Numbered from the stretch's first letter, positions 14,201-23,430 are shown. The stretch: 64,000 nt of DNA from Candidula unifasciata (GCA_905116865.2 CAJHNH020008436.1:192001-256000), one strand, 5' to 3'. Made by a program: numbers and translations. Notes: generated from the sequence alone by a model not told the origin.

Positions 14201-17200
14201 GACGCGGCAAAGAGCGGTAAACATACGTCATCAGTGTTGCCACTTTTATTTGACAAAAACATCCAAAACGGAGTAAAAAAAAGATCTTAAAATATCAAAA
14301 TTTGCGTGGAAAACATCTAGAAAAAAAATCCAAACGGACAGAGTCACAAATTACATAGCTGTTAATATGATTAAAATGGGTAGCATTAATCTGTACTGAA
14401 AAGTAAATGTGGCCAGTGTAACAGCTACCACATCACCCTTAGAGTGCCAGTACTACTGCTGCTACCACTACCATCACCACCGTCACAACAACAACACAAA
14501 ACGGTCACTACTGTCTGTACAGGTCGTTGTAAGTGTGCCCCCGACATAAAACTCCATCACCTAACCATGGGCGAACGCAAGGGGGGGGGGGGGGGGGGGG
14601 GCACTTGCCCTGGATTGATTGAAAAAAAAAACGGATGCTGTTGCTTGTTCATCTGCAGCAGCAACGCTATCACCAGAATCAGACCCGGACAAACTTGAAA
14701 GTGGAGATACTATGTTAACCTAGAACATTGGACTCTGTGTAAAATCTACTATGAAGATTCGATCTTAAGCTCAAGTATCGTTTGCTAACTGATCCATACA
14801 AGCCTCACCCGTCATATGATTTTGAAGGCGACATGTAATGAAGTGGAAAACGTTGTTTCAGGAAATCTTGGCTAACCCAGTATTCTCTATGGTTATCATA
14901 TTCACCAAGGTTAAAAAGTGCTTTTTGCATTTTCTGTGGTTTATTTCCACAACCAGTTCAAAGAGGAATTCAAGGTGCCTTTATTACTACTCCTTGAACA
15001 AAGTACAAAGATTTTAATGAATGTGCCAGAAACCATACCAGCTCAGCATGGCATCGTGGGTCTTAACAAGATGCTGAACACTTCGCATCAACCATTAGAG
15101 ATCCAAAAAAGGATATAATTTGTCAGATAGTTAATTCCGTAAAACGAACTATTGAAGAAAACAGAAAGAAACTGTATCCTTTTATTTCAACAATCTAATT
15201 TTGCGGAACAAATGATTTGGCAATTTGTGGGAAAGATAGCACCAAAGGAAATGTCGAACAACTTTATACGTATCGAATTGAGGGAGGAGACAGTATTTAA
15301 AAAAAAAACATTTTGATACAGCTGCTGGAAATGCATGTTACACATCACACCGAACGCAGAATGGTTTGATTAATTTGTCTGAACAAGCTCTGCGAGAAGA
15401 CATTGTAAAAGCTGCTAACAATGCTGTTGGATTCTCGATCATAGCCAATGAAACAGTAGATATCTTAGGAACAGAACAGTTATCACTGGGAGCGGTTTGT
15501 AGATACGTCTAGTGAGAAGGCTATGATTCGTGAGGAATTCCTTGGATTTTCTCCGCTGAAAGGTGTGGACGCCGCCACGATATCTGATTGTATTATTCAA
15601 CATTGCAAAACATTTGGCCTTCTCCTTAATAATCTGCTGGGTCAAGGTTATGATGGGTGCTCGACAATGGCCGGAAAAGAAAATGGTGTTCAGGCAAAAA
15701 ATTTGAAGTATTTACCCCAAGGCTGCCTTTGTTCACGGTGCCTCACATATACTGAATTTCGTTGTAAATGATCTTAATAATGTTGCAGTGATACGAAATA
15801 CTATTAGTACTATCATAGCAATTATTACTTTTTTGTGAAAGCCCAAAAAGGAGGTCCTCTGTCCCAAATATTCCTCTTCTGTGTGAGACAAGATGGACAA
15901 GCAAGTATAAAAGTATTCAGATTTTTTCTAGTAAATTTGCAGACATTTATTGTCAACTGGAAACATTTTCATTGCATGCAAGTGGAAATACACGACAGGC
16001 CGCACATCAGTTACATTGTTCATCAAAGTCCAGCACGTTTTTATTTTGTCTCAATATTATTTCTCAACACTCTGCCATACTAGAACCAGTTACTCAGGCT
16101 CTTCAAGCTGTTTAAGTTGATCTTCCAGAAGTCCAACTGCAAGTTCAAAACCTGCTCAGTGTAGTAAAACTTCACCGAGGTGATTCCGATAACTATTTCA
16201 GGGACATTTTTGAGAAAACACTACAACTCGCACAGAAAGTGGATATTGAACTGATTATCCCAAGACAGTGTGGAAGACAAAAGTATCGAAATAATCCAGG
16301 AACCATAAGTGTTGAAGAGTACTTCAGACAAACAGTTTACATTTCATACTTAGATTCTCTAATTAACTCAATTGAGAGTCGATTTTGTGAAGCCAACAGT
16401 GCACAATTTAACTTAGCGTTGCTACATCCTTCGAAATTGTGCAAACTGAATCGTAAACAGTTTAAGGATATAATGTCTACTATTAATCAGATATACCACA
16501 TTGTTAATTTTGAAACTGAAGCCTTGAGTTGGTTTGACTTTTTGGAAAACGCGAGAATACAGAAGTAGACAAGATTTTATCGACTTGTACCTTTTACAAA
16601 GTTTTATCTGAGTGTCAGGTATGCCTTACTAGTTTTGCTAACATTACCAGCAACAACATGTACTGTGGAGCGATCGTTCAGCACATTACGTCGTGTAAAA
16701 ACATGGCTTAGATCTGTAATGTCAGATAAACGTCTGTATGGATTGTTTATGTTAAGCAAATCCAGGCTGGCAACGAAACAAATAATGATTTGACCGTTGC
16801 TGGTGCTACGTCGTTCATGGTTTGTGCGATTTATGACAGTACTTACAACGAGCCTTGGTGATATCCCCGGGAACTGCCAATATTTTTGCTCATACTTTAC
16901 TTTTAGCATGTTGAAATGTTTTTCAAAGTGAAAGCCACATTTGAAGGTGATGAAGGTGAGCAATTATTTTTTTTTAATCACATGAAAAAGAAACACAAAG
17001 TTAGCACAGTGAGGATACGGTTGAAACAAAGTAAGTGTGATTTGCGCGCCCTTTTAATTAATCAGTACCGGGGCTGCCAGATATTTGAGCTTTAACCCCA
17101 GTGAGAGTTCAAAGTTTGAGTAACTGGAAAAAAAAAAACAATAATAACTGAAAGAAAAAAAAAATATTAAACTCAAATCAAAAGAATCTAGAAAAACATC

Positions 17201-18356
17201 TACCATAAGAAAAAAAATATTTAACACCAAATGAAAAACATCTACCATAAGAAAAAAAATATTTGACTCCAAATGAAAAGCATCTACCATTTAAACGTCA
17301 AAAAGACATCTAAATGGAAGGAAAAGCATCTAGAAAAGCATCTCCCCTTTAAACGTCAAAAAGACATCTAAATGGAAGGAAAAACATATGAAAAGCATCT
17401 ACCATTTAAAACGTCGAAAAGACATCTAAATGGAAGGAAAAACATATGAAAAGCATCTAGAAAAGCATCTACCATTTAAACGTCAAAAAGACATCTTAAT
17501 GGAAGGAAAAACATCTAAATGTGGATGTAAAACATCCAAAGTGGCAACACTGCACGTCATAGTAAAGCGCGCGCTTTGCAAGAGTGCGCTTTTGCGATGT
17601 GAACAACTTGGATGTAGAGAAACCGCGAGAAACTACAACCTAAACACCCTAGAATTTATTGGGAATGTCTCTTGTGACGTCGGGGGGTACGTAAAAAATA
17701 TTGTACCCAGATAGATCATTGAGGTCTGAGGAGAATGGCACTGCGAGGAGTTACCAGGGGATCTGGTTGACACTCAACACTCAAGAGAAAGGCAAGATGG
17801 ATATCCAATCAGACAGTTACTGGTGCAATCGGTATTGGAATTCTTTGTTTGCTGCTGAAGGTGGGGATGGAGCGCTTATGGGAGTTTCCCTAGTGCTGTG
17901 ATGTCGATTCTTAATTCAACATTCAATGGAGTTTGGAGCACCTGTAGATCTCTACATAGTATTGCTATGAATGATAATCCTCAAATATTGAATTAAGATT
18001 CGACATCATAGCATTCGGAACACTCCAATGAGCGTTCCGTCCCATCTTCAGTAGCAAACGAAGAGTTCCAATTCCGATAGCACCAGTAACTGATTTTATA
18101 CCCATCTCGCCTGCCCGTTGAGTGTTGAGCGTTGGCCAGATCCCCTGGTAACTCCTTGCAGTGCCATTCTCCTCAGACCATAGTGATCTATATGATTATC
18201 CTCACTGAACACATATACCCCTCCAAGATAGTTTGGATCATGTCATGTTTTGCTACAAAAGTATTAATTCATTATTTTACAGGACTTATTTTGGAGTTGG
18301 AAAATTCTCTTGAGGATGTGTTGAAGGACATCAGCAAAGTGGTTAGCATGATGTAA
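2204..18356 (+). CDS. LAMTOR3: LAMTOR3 (Ragulator subunit MP1/p14-partner), spliced gene lacking only exon 1
   Basis: LAMTOR3 is a roadblock/longin-fold scaffold. It dimerises with LAMTOR2 in the Ragulator complex on late endosome/lysosome membranes, where it supports Rag-GTPase/mTORC1 signalling and MEK1-ERK scaffolding (family knowledge). Five coding exons are visible: 2204-2238, 4357-4415, 9116-9249, 11766-11829 and 18283-18356. Junction phases agree and all visible splice sites are GT-AG. Joined they give 121 codons plus TAA, and a start exon of about 3 codons would give the usual length of about 124. Hallmark stretches are VDGLHAIVITDRDGV near the N-terminus, TALRPAFLSVFG in the middle, FIADKNANTG, and a C-terminal helix ending VVSMM. 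The first visible exon begins at phase 0, so the missing exon must end on a codon boundary. A possible poly(A) signal AATAAA lies at 19041. The gene is convergent with the CDS gene at 34-51 kb. Identity is very secure; only the 5' end is open. Confidence 0.93.
2656..2800 (+). repeat. Dispersed repeat, copy 1
   Basis: This shares a diverged block with 7279-7430: a gcccta/ctaaatatggcct word, then ggacctctccactg, then gtggcac followed by tgtttatcgcttgtgt. It is an interspersed element of unknown class in the first visible LAMTOR3 intron. The right part of this copy is interrupted by the foldback at 2798. Confidence 0.6.
2798..2926. mobile_element. 129-bp foldback (MITE-like) with perfect 23-bp inverted ends
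   Basis: Positions 2798-2820 and 2904-2926 are perfect 23-bp inverted repeats (acctagacattaattccttg and its complement at the core). They enclose 83 bp with no coding capacity. The form fits a miniature inverted-repeat element or an intrastrand foldback. No clear target duplication is visible, so mobility is inferred. Confidence 0.55.
4357..4415 (+). CDS. LAMTOR3: LAMTOR3 exon encoding VDGLHAIV
   Basis: Acceptor ttttgcag ends at 4356 and donor gtattg starts at 4416. It encodes VDGLHAIVITDRDGVVILK, the most recognisable LAMTOR3 segment. It enters with one base completing the Thr codon and leaves with one base of the next Val codon. Confidence 0.93.
4690..4932 (-). pseudogene. Helitron-like ORF N-terminal fragment with Arg-rich repeats
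   Basis: An 80-codon ORF has a basic start (MPPKRQ, KRRALIASETD) followed by two to three units of about 24 residues (RARLENVRVRTAEARSSQSD type). Further units continue out of frame to about 4600. A near-copy of its start lies at 5700-5821 on the same strand. It has no catalytic domain and is a remnant of the surrounding element rather than a host gene. Confidence 0.45.
6439..6592. repeat. Perfect 77-bp tandem duplication
   Basis: Positions 6439-6515 and 6516-6592 are identical 77-bp units (start gaagtaaatgcgcttaccg, end tttcatccgcgg). Lack of divergence inside an otherwise decayed element points to a recent duplication or an assembly artefact. Confidence 0.9.
7279..7430 (+). repeat. Dispersed repeat, copy 2
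   Basis: Second copy of the family at 2656-2800, sharing aaatatggcct, ggacctctccactg and tgtttatcgcttgtgt. A T-run (about 7258-7274) precedes it. It lacks the foldback insertion of the first copy. Confidence 0.6.
7440..7795 (-). repeat. (GAA)-tailed SINE-like family, minus copy
   Basis: Read on the minus strand it follows the order shared by copies at 27990, 29325, 34865, 39185, 44145 and 47350: a gggttt/ggatcc word, then cctaactgact-type text, a ctgtatctgcctgagagg-like word, and ccagaactttaccagagtttacagcc. No open frame or tRNA head is recognised. Confidence 0.6.
8270..8860. other. Intronic segment with overlapping unrecognised ORFs
   Basis: ORFs of 60-120 codons occur on both strands (8042-8401 plus; 8549-8839 minus). 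I match none to a family. They lie inside a LAMTOR3 intron and show no splice-compatible conservation, so no gene is called. Confidence 0.4.
9116..9249 (+). CDS. LAMTOR3: LAMTOR3 central exon
   Basis: Acceptor gtcctcag ends at 9115 and donor gtaact starts at 9250. After the split Val it encodes 44 residues containing TALRPAFLSVFGVM and ending in INYYDRYQ. This is the central strand-helix part of the roadblock fold. It ends at phase 0. Confidence 0.93.
9610..9990 (+). pseudogene. RTE-type LINE 3' fragment (RT C-terminus)
   Basis: Broken frames give NILEATEMLFLKRMLRI, FGHVMRK, ENIRMTGKI and DGLRQWHGGIS. This is the conserved C-terminal block of endonuclease-reverse transcriptase LINEs of the RTE kind common in invertebrates. 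Stops and a frameshift make it a dead copy. A second copy lies inverted at 11365-11760. Confidence 0.75.
11075..11165 (+). repeat. LINE-tail-like dispersed segment
   Basis: It shares ggatagga, gttggt and ggcctgtgctctat-like words with 49745-49850. In other invertebrate LINEs such text lies near the end of the 3' coding region. It is too short and diverged to classify. Confidence 0.35.
11365..11760 (-). pseudogene. RTE-type LINE 3' fragment, inverted copy
   Basis: The minus strand reads MMRKRAVKNIVMTGKITGRR, then DGLRQWHGGISAVKLI and RDMRRRM: the same LINE C-terminus as at 9610-9990 in opposite orientation. The copy ends 6 bp before LAMTOR3 exon 11766-11829, so the LINE fragment abuts the exon's polypyrimidine tract and acceptor. 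Confidence 0.8.
11766..11829 (+). CDS. LAMTOR3: LAMTOR3 exon encoding FIADKNANTG
   Basis: Acceptor cttctcag ends at 11765 and donor gtaggc starts at 11830. It encodes TVQVNNHPLLLHFIADKNANT plus one base of Gly, matching the penultimate segment of the family. Confidence 0.92.
12000..12225 (-). repeat. tRNA-derived SINE, minus strand
   Basis: The minus strand starts with a tRNA-like head (box A-like tggcgaagtggtcaag). A body follows, including ccttagggatcattgctgg and cagagtctgtgcactg. Related diverged minus copies lie at 37590-37760 and 52150-52370. It is not a functional tRNA because the T-arm is not intact. Confidence 0.6.
12810..12930 (+). repeat. tRNA-derived SINE head with downstream T-run
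   Basis: The head has box A-like tagcgtagttggta and a box B-like gttcaatacc about 40 bp downstream, the spacing of a Pol III promoter derived from a tRNA. A run of T follows at about 12909-12929. It is too degenerate to be a tRNA gene. Confidence 0.5.
12935..13120. repeat. Short tandem array, three imperfect units of about 57-78 bp
   Basis: Units contain aaatgtaaattgtgtgtgtgtg, tttttgttgtcacaacg and an oligo-T/oligo-A stretch. A 61-codon ORF through it is a by-product of the repeat. Confidence 0.75.
13368..14213 (-). CDS. Merlin-type (ISXO2/IS1016-like) DDE transposase, 3' end degraded
   Basis: This transposase would cut and paste a Merlin-superfamily DNA transposon, the eukaryotic relatives of bacterial IS1016. 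The minus ORF shows an N-terminal zinc-ribbon-like part (RRCRNN and WRCRKSTCR), then the DDE core: first Asp in VEIDESLFARR, second in VVSDMWRAY, and Glu in CIERLWRSAKE. VNHS and FVDPTTGAHTQ lie before the Glu, as in the family. After RLWRSAKERNKAQ the frame leaves the expected C-terminus, so the 3' end is truncated or diverged. The frame stays open to 14243, but its first seven codons run into the neighbouring hAT terminus, so the true start is downstream (a Met at about 14174 is plausible). The element's 5' flank appears to resume at 17553 beyond the hAT insertion. All three acidic residues are present. Confidence 0.8.
   Translation of the reverse strand, partial: SLPRQSVAIAAVTMNFLQLVASVQDKESSIALLQQHGILHRTRRCRNNHQMLLSLSERHDRWRCRKSTCRVYLPLRQGTWLEGSRLPYRQIILFIYCWSHEMTSIRFCQVELSMSPTAAVEWSNFLREVCANTLVLNPAVIGGENTTVEIDESLFARRKNHVGRVFPKQWVFGGVCRETGECIQVCVPDRKAKTLLPIISANIRPGTTVVSDMWRAYNGIENIPGLTHLTVNHSINFVDPTTGAHTQCIERLWRSAKERNKAQARSTGALNVRVATCLKPY
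14224..14231. repeat. hAT target-site duplication, left
   Basis: tacgtcat immediately precedes the hAT terminus. The right partner at 17553-17560 is cacgtcat, matching 7 of 8. Confidence 0.85.
15340..16800 (+). pseudogene. hAT transposase remnant
   Basis: Decayed pieces follow the family order: REDIVKAANNAVGFSIIANE, then EEFLGFSPLKGVDAATI with LLGQGYDGCSTMAGKENG in the catalytic-region DUF4371 part, then at 16630-16790 the C-terminal dimerisation domain with TCTVERSFSTLRRVKTWLRS and SDKRLYGLFML. Stops and frameshifts separate the pieces (for example about 15510 and 15770), so no functional protein is expected. The C-terminal motif (ERSFS, LR, KTWLR) is the classic hAT dimerisation signature. 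Confidence 0.85.
17160..17540. repeat. Subterminal repeat array of the hAT element
   Basis: Repeats of 20-60 bp are built from aaaagcatctaccatttaaac and gtcaaaaagacatctaaatgg. hAT elements often carry subterminal transposase-binding repeats, so a binding role is plausible but inferred. Confidence 0.75.
17553..17560. repeat. hAT target-site duplication, right
   Basis: cacgtcat follows the right hAT end and pairs with tacgtcat at 14224-14231. Confidence 0.85.
17712..18190. repeat. Large foldback of two inverted LINE-tail copies
   Basis: The left arm 17712-17930 (plus) and right arm 17992-18190 (minus) are diverged copies of one segment. Both read tctgaggagaatggcactgc, aggagttaccaggggatctgg, caacactcaa and tactggtgc-atcgg-attgga. 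In translation the segment gives SNQTVTGAIGIGIL-type text, the C-terminal tail of LINEs with an RNase H domain. The palindrome ends 92 bp before the terminal LAMTOR3 exon. Confidence 0.75.
18283..18356 (+). CDS. LAMTOR3: LAMTOR3 terminal coding exon
   Basis: Acceptor attttacag ends at 18282. Two bases complete Gly, followed by LILELENSLEDVLKDISKVV, then SMM and TAA at 18354-18356. This is the C-terminal helix of LAMTOR3. Confidence 0.93.
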
Positions 18357-18429
18357 TGTACTGGGGACTGTTGGCCGATTGTTTAGTTTGATTGTATCCA
18401 CTGGTGTTACTGGAGTGCTCTTCTGCAGT

Positions 18430-18970
18430 TTCCATATGTATACTTGAACATCTGTATGAAAGATATATGTAATTTCCTTGAAAACATGTAAAGGATATAT
18501 GTAACTATCTTGAACAACTGTGTGAAAGATTTCTATAATTTTCTGAAAAACTTTATGAAAGATATATGTAATTTTCTGAAAAACAGTGTGAAAGATGTAT
18601 GTAATTTTCTGAAAAACAGTTTGAAAGATATATGTACTTTTCTGAAAAACAGTGTTAAAGATGTATGTAATTTTCTGGAAGAACTGCGAAGGATGAATGT
18701 AATTTTCTGAAAAACTATTTGAAGGATATATGTAAATTTTTTTATAACTGTGTGAAGCTTGAATGAACAGCTCTGTGATGGATATGTGTCATTTTCTTGA
18801 ATAACCAGCTGTGTTAATGATATATGTAATTTGCTTGAACAACTATGTGAAGGATATAATTTTGTTTTTTTTTAAACAGCTGTCCGAAAGGTAAACTAAT
18901 TGTGTTTAACAACTGTGTGAAGGATATTTGTAATTTTCATGTGTATACTTTAACTACACAAAGAATATAT
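18430..18970. repeat. 33-bp minisatellite, degenerate (LAMTOR3 3' UTR region)
   Basis: The best units (18530-18700) are 33 bp, of the form gtaattttctgaaaaacagt followed by gtgaaagatatat. Decay increases towards both ends. The 33-bp period keeps a 66-codon ORF open, which is spurious. It begins about 75 bp after the LAMTOR3 stop codon. Confidence 0.8.
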
Positions 18971-19929
18971 GTAATCTTCTTTAAGGGATGATGCTGTGGT
19001 GTTTTTATTTAAATCTGCAAGTCTATTAAATATACCTTTCAATAAATTCAAATGTTCTGGAATATTTTTATGATTTTGTTCATTTTTATCTGTTTCCTGT
19101 AAGCACTCTAACAGGGACCCAACTATGTTTCCAGAATTGTCTTTCTTTTTCTTCGTCCATGCCAGGTGGCACTGGTAATCATGACTGCAGCCTTCTATCC
19201 TATGTACAATCTATTCTGAAACAGGTCCTTTATGCCATGATTCCAAACTGTCCAGCATCCTCTCTTTTAGTCTCCCTTTATTCCTTTCCTTTCCAACTGT
19301 CCTGTTGTCATGCATGGCAGCTGTCTTCTTGTGATGCTCCCAAAGACTACTCTTTTTCTTATTTATGAATTAATTTTCTTTTTTTTTAAATTTCTACAAT
19401 AAGAAAGTGTCTTGTTTCTGCACTGTCATGTTCCTTTCCTTGGTGGAAATGAATTAATGAAGTGTTGTCTCCACTCCACAATGAAGGTTACATACACTAG
19501 ATCTTCTGTGGTACAGTGACAGATTCCTGTACACCTGTATATTAGGGCTACAAAGATATTTTTGTATCCAGTATAGTTTAAAATAAGTGTAGGATTTTGG
19601 GTGCGAACACGACAGATTTCAGCGAATCTCGAGGTGAGGAAAAGACAATGGTGCTAAATAGGACACACATTAAGAAACTGAATAAAGAGGTTAACTTAAG
19701 AATACACTAGTCAAGAGAAGCACTCACAACACTAGGAATCTAGGGAAACCAACAGAAATTAAATCTAATACCAAACATACAATATTTAACTATAACTTGC
19801 TATGTTAAGCAGAAACATGAAGAACAACCAAAAAAGTTACTAACTACAAAAATTTATTAACTGCCAGCACAGAATTAAATGGTATGGCAGAATCACCAAT
19901 GTAGAGCTTTGCCAAAGAATTAAATAAAC

Positions 19930-21160
19930 TTTAGTTTGAAATAGGTGAGGATGAAAAACATTGGATAAGAAACACATTGAGAAAACCTTGTAATAACTAT
20001 ACTGTCCTTGCATTAGAACACTGGAGACGACACCCATTGAGAAAAGCTTGTAATAACTAGAATGTCCTTGTATTATAGCACAGGATAGGGTACACATTGA
20101 GAAAACCAGTTTTTTCCCCTCTAAAATCTTGCACCAAAATGTTATCAGTGGTCTCTCTAATAACACCAGATTAATCTGCCATAATTCTCACAGTGAAACA
20201 ATGATCTTCTTGTATCAGTTCTCTGACTTTTGCAATGAGTTCATCATTACGGACACAAATTTTGCTTCCAGGTCTAGGTGCATTAGTAATCATTTTCAAA
20301 CCACTTTTGAATCGTGAATCCCACCTGAAAATGTGTGCACGAGATAAACAATTATCCCCATAAACTTATTGCATCAATTCAACTGTTTCAGTGGCGCTTT
20401 TTCGGATTTTAAAAAAGAATTTAATGTTAGCTTTTTGCTCCGTGCTGATTACGTAACAATGCACCTCTGACTAGGTCAACAGAATGGCGGCTTGTTGGTT
20501 GTCTACTTATCAATCGGCGATGAAAAGTTGCCATAGATGAATGTTGCCTCTTTAGATTCCATGCTTTGCTTCATTGATGGCATTTTTGTTTTGGCCATAA
20601 TAAAATCAGTCTCATTACCTAGTTGTCGGACCTTCTACATTGAGAAAACCTGGCAATAACTAGCATGCCCTTGCGTTAGAACACTGAGAATAAATACTGA
20701 GAATAAATAGAAATGTCCATGTAATAGAATACTGGACAGGACACAGATTGAGAAAACCAGGTAATATAACTAGAATGTCCTTGCGTTCGAACACTGGATA
20801 GAACATAGAAAACCTGGTAATAATATAATTAGAATGTCCTTGTGTTAGAATACTGGATACGCCTGTCTCTCTAGCGTAGTTGGCTAAACCGGATTGCACG
20901 GTGAGCGGGTGACGAACTCCTTGTGGTCCGGGTTCACTGCCGGGGATGGGCAGAAAAGCCACATTTCTCGCAGATTTACGGTATTTAAAATGGAATCAAG
21001 GCCGAAAGGCTGCGATATCCATAATACCGAGCCTAAAGGTTAACAACTCATAGCTTCTGGATACTCAAACAAACAAACAAACAGAATACTGGATATGAAA
21101 CACACTGAGAAAACCTGACAATAATATGACTATAATGTCGTGTATTAGAAACTGTTGAAT
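19930..21160. repeat. Degenerate tandem repeat of about 59 bp, split by other sequence
   Basis: Units of the form gaatgtccttgcattagaac, actggatagg, cacattgagaaaacc, tggtaataacta occur at 19930-20120, 20635-20860 and 21083-21150. The third block is separated from the second by a SINE insertion. Confidence 0.75.
20860..21082 (+). mobile_element. tRNA-derived SINE with (caaa)n tail and 13-bp target duplication
   Basis: The head has box A-like agcgtagttggctaa and box B-like gggttcactgcc. The body is pyrimidine-poor (aaggccgaaaggctgcg), and the tail is caaacaaacaaacaaac. Flanking copies of agaatactggata at 20847-20859 and 21083-21095 are an exact 13-bp target duplication, proving a retroposed insertion into the 59-bp array. 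Confidence 0.88.
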
Positions 21161-21336
21161 GAGATGGGCTCCATTGTATTACAGAGTGCAGAAGAAGTGT
21201 AGTTTTATGACAAAGCCATGTGATTAGTGATTAGAAAGGATTATCACAGCACTCCACACAGATCCATAGGTGCTCAGATCTCCTCCTCAAAAGCTCCACA
21301 AGTGTAAAACAACTGATGATGCCTGTTGTGTGTTGG

Positions 21337-21745
21337 TTAATGAAACGTCTCGTCCCCTCCAGACTGCACCTCCATGTCAATCAGTCTAGACAGGGATACA
21401 AAGTCAGGTCCTTTGACGTGCTCCTTGGTACGGTAATTGCAGCGCATGGCATTGGTAACATCACTTCTGTCCAGTACTGGACCAGCCATAGCAACCGCAG
21501 TGTCAGCAAGATAGTCTGCTCGCTCGTTCCCTCGAACACCCGCATGACCTGACACAAAGACGAAGGTTAGGGCAGATATTTGAGAAGTGCTGAGTGTTGC
21601 AATCCCTATTTGCCTGATTAATCCAGCTTGGATTTTTTAAGCATAATTATCGAATCACTAAGAATGCATATGTGTGTGAACTTTTGAGTACTAAGCCATG
21701 CTAATGCCATAGTTTCCATTGTAAGGCTACTAGTTGTACAAAGCC
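21337..21745 (-). pseudogene. LINE RNase H domain fragment
   Basis: Minus-strand frames give TMETMALAWL, HICILSDSIIMLKKIQAGL and VSGHAGVRGNERADYLADTA. These are the successive motifs of an RNase HI domain as found in LINE pol proteins, with the DS and the GHxGxxGNExAD blocks. No RT part is attached; the fragment is truncated. Confidence 0.8.
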
Positions 21746-21921
21746 ATGTCTTTTAACTAAGCCACCACCTCTAAAAGCCTAACTCTACATCATGAGAAGT
21801 AGTGAACGGGACAAAGTAGGGGATTCTAAGGATAGGGTGAAGAAAGGTGTGGCCTTGCACCACAGGGCTGCTACATTTGCAAAAGGCCATAGTGGGTCAG
21901 CCCGAAACATCCTGGTCAATG

Positions 21922-22036
<115 letters not shown>

Positions 22037-22319
22037 TGACACCTGAGGAAGTGAAGAAGAAGAATATCATTCATGCCCTAATCTCATCATCTTCACACCA
22101 ACCATTCATCCCTTTCACAAAATTGTAGAAAGCTTATTTTATTGAACTCTTTAATGCTCAGCTAAAGTGACACAATACAATACAACACTGAAATGAAATT
22201 GCTATATAAAATAGTAAATGTAAATATTTAAAATTACTGAGAATATCACAAAGTAGACATCATTGTACAATCTGTGATTACAGCGATATAGTTTGAATAA
22301 ATATACTTTAATTCCACAT

Positions 22320-23430
22320 TTAATTACAGCAAAAAAGTTGTGTATTTACATCAGTGGCCAGGACAAAGCATTTTACAATAGACAACTGGCCGCATTTTCA
22401 CAAATGGAAAAGAACAAGTAAAATTACATTATATAGAATACTGTATTCTTACAGCCAGGAAATACTTCTCAAGTAAGTTTAATGGAAAACAAGAGTTGTC
22501 AAAATGTTAAAACCATCTACCTTAATCAGTGCCAGGCCAGAGAAAAGTAAACTAACATGGCTGATGGATACATGTTTACAAATGGAGGGAAAAAAACTTA
22601 GTAAAATTAAACTCTCCAGAAAACTTCTTTACAAGAAAATAATTTTTCCAAGTTTTACAGAAAACAACAGTTGTTAATATTTCAGTGCCCTCTACTTGAA
22701 TCAGTGCTAGGCCAGAGAAAAGTATATTTAACACAGAAGTTTGGTGGCCTATTCACAAACAGAAAGCACAAAGAAAATTAAACTATCCAGGATAATTTAT
22801 TCTTACAACTGTGAATGTTCACCTTTGTTAGTTTTTCGGGGAAGGGAACAACAAAACAGTTCATTATTTCAGTGTCACCTTCCTTAATCAGTACTTGGAC
22901 AGAGCAATTAAAATTACTGCAGAAGATTAGTCACATTTGCAACAAAGGAAAGTTTTAAAAAAAGTTAAATCTAATTATACAGAAAACCTTATTCTCACAA
23001 CTGTGAATTACTGCCTATTAGGTTTTATGTAAAACAACAGAACTGTCATTAATTCAATGTCATCTCCTTTAATCAGTATTTATCCAGAGCAAAGTACATT
23101 AGTAAAGACGTCTGGCCACCTTTTCACAAATAAAATAAAAATACAAAGCAAAACAACTCCTTACAACTGAAAAAACATCAAGTTGTATAGAGAAAAGGAT
23201 ATGGTAAACAAAAGGGTCGCCAAAAACTCAATGTCATCTTTCTTAATCAGTGCTTGACAATAGCAAAGTATGTAAACACTGGCCATGTTTTCACAAATAG
23301 AAAACATAAAACAATAAAATTTTACAGAATATGTTATTCTTACAGTCGTGAAAATACTTTAAATGTAATTTTATAGAGAGCAGAGCCAGTGTCATCTACC
23401 TCAATCGGAACTTCAGAAACCTTGCAAATG
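22320..23430. repeat. Degenerate tandem array, period roughly 160-190 bp
   Basis: An anchor of the form taatcagtgccaggccagagaaaagta recurs in diverged form near 22345, 22520, 22690, 22880, 23065, 23240 and 23395. Each is followed by a cacaaatggaaa-like word and a ttcttacaactgtgaa-like word. At least six units are recognisable and each is well diverged. No ORF or known element is visible. Confidence 0.75.

Larger units (their letters stand above)
14232..17552 (+). mobile_element. Complete-ended hAT DNA transposon, 3,321 bp, defective
   Basis: The ends are perfect 15-bp inverted repeats, CAGTGTTGCCACTTT at 14232-14246 and its complement at 17538-17552. An 8-bp target duplication (7/8) flanks them, diagnostic of hAT. 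Inside, plus-strand reading gives broken pieces of a hAT transposase of the DUF4371 / zinc-finger MYM-like type (see the separate entry). The left part has a G-run (14581-14600). The right 380 bp is an array of catctaccatttaaacgtc-type subterminal repeats. It is inserted beside, and probably within the 5' region of, the Merlin element, so it is younger than that element. Confidence 0.88.

Noticed and set aside
13473..14262. Several ORFs on both strands within the Merlin region
   Set aside because: Shadows of the minus-strand transposase frame.
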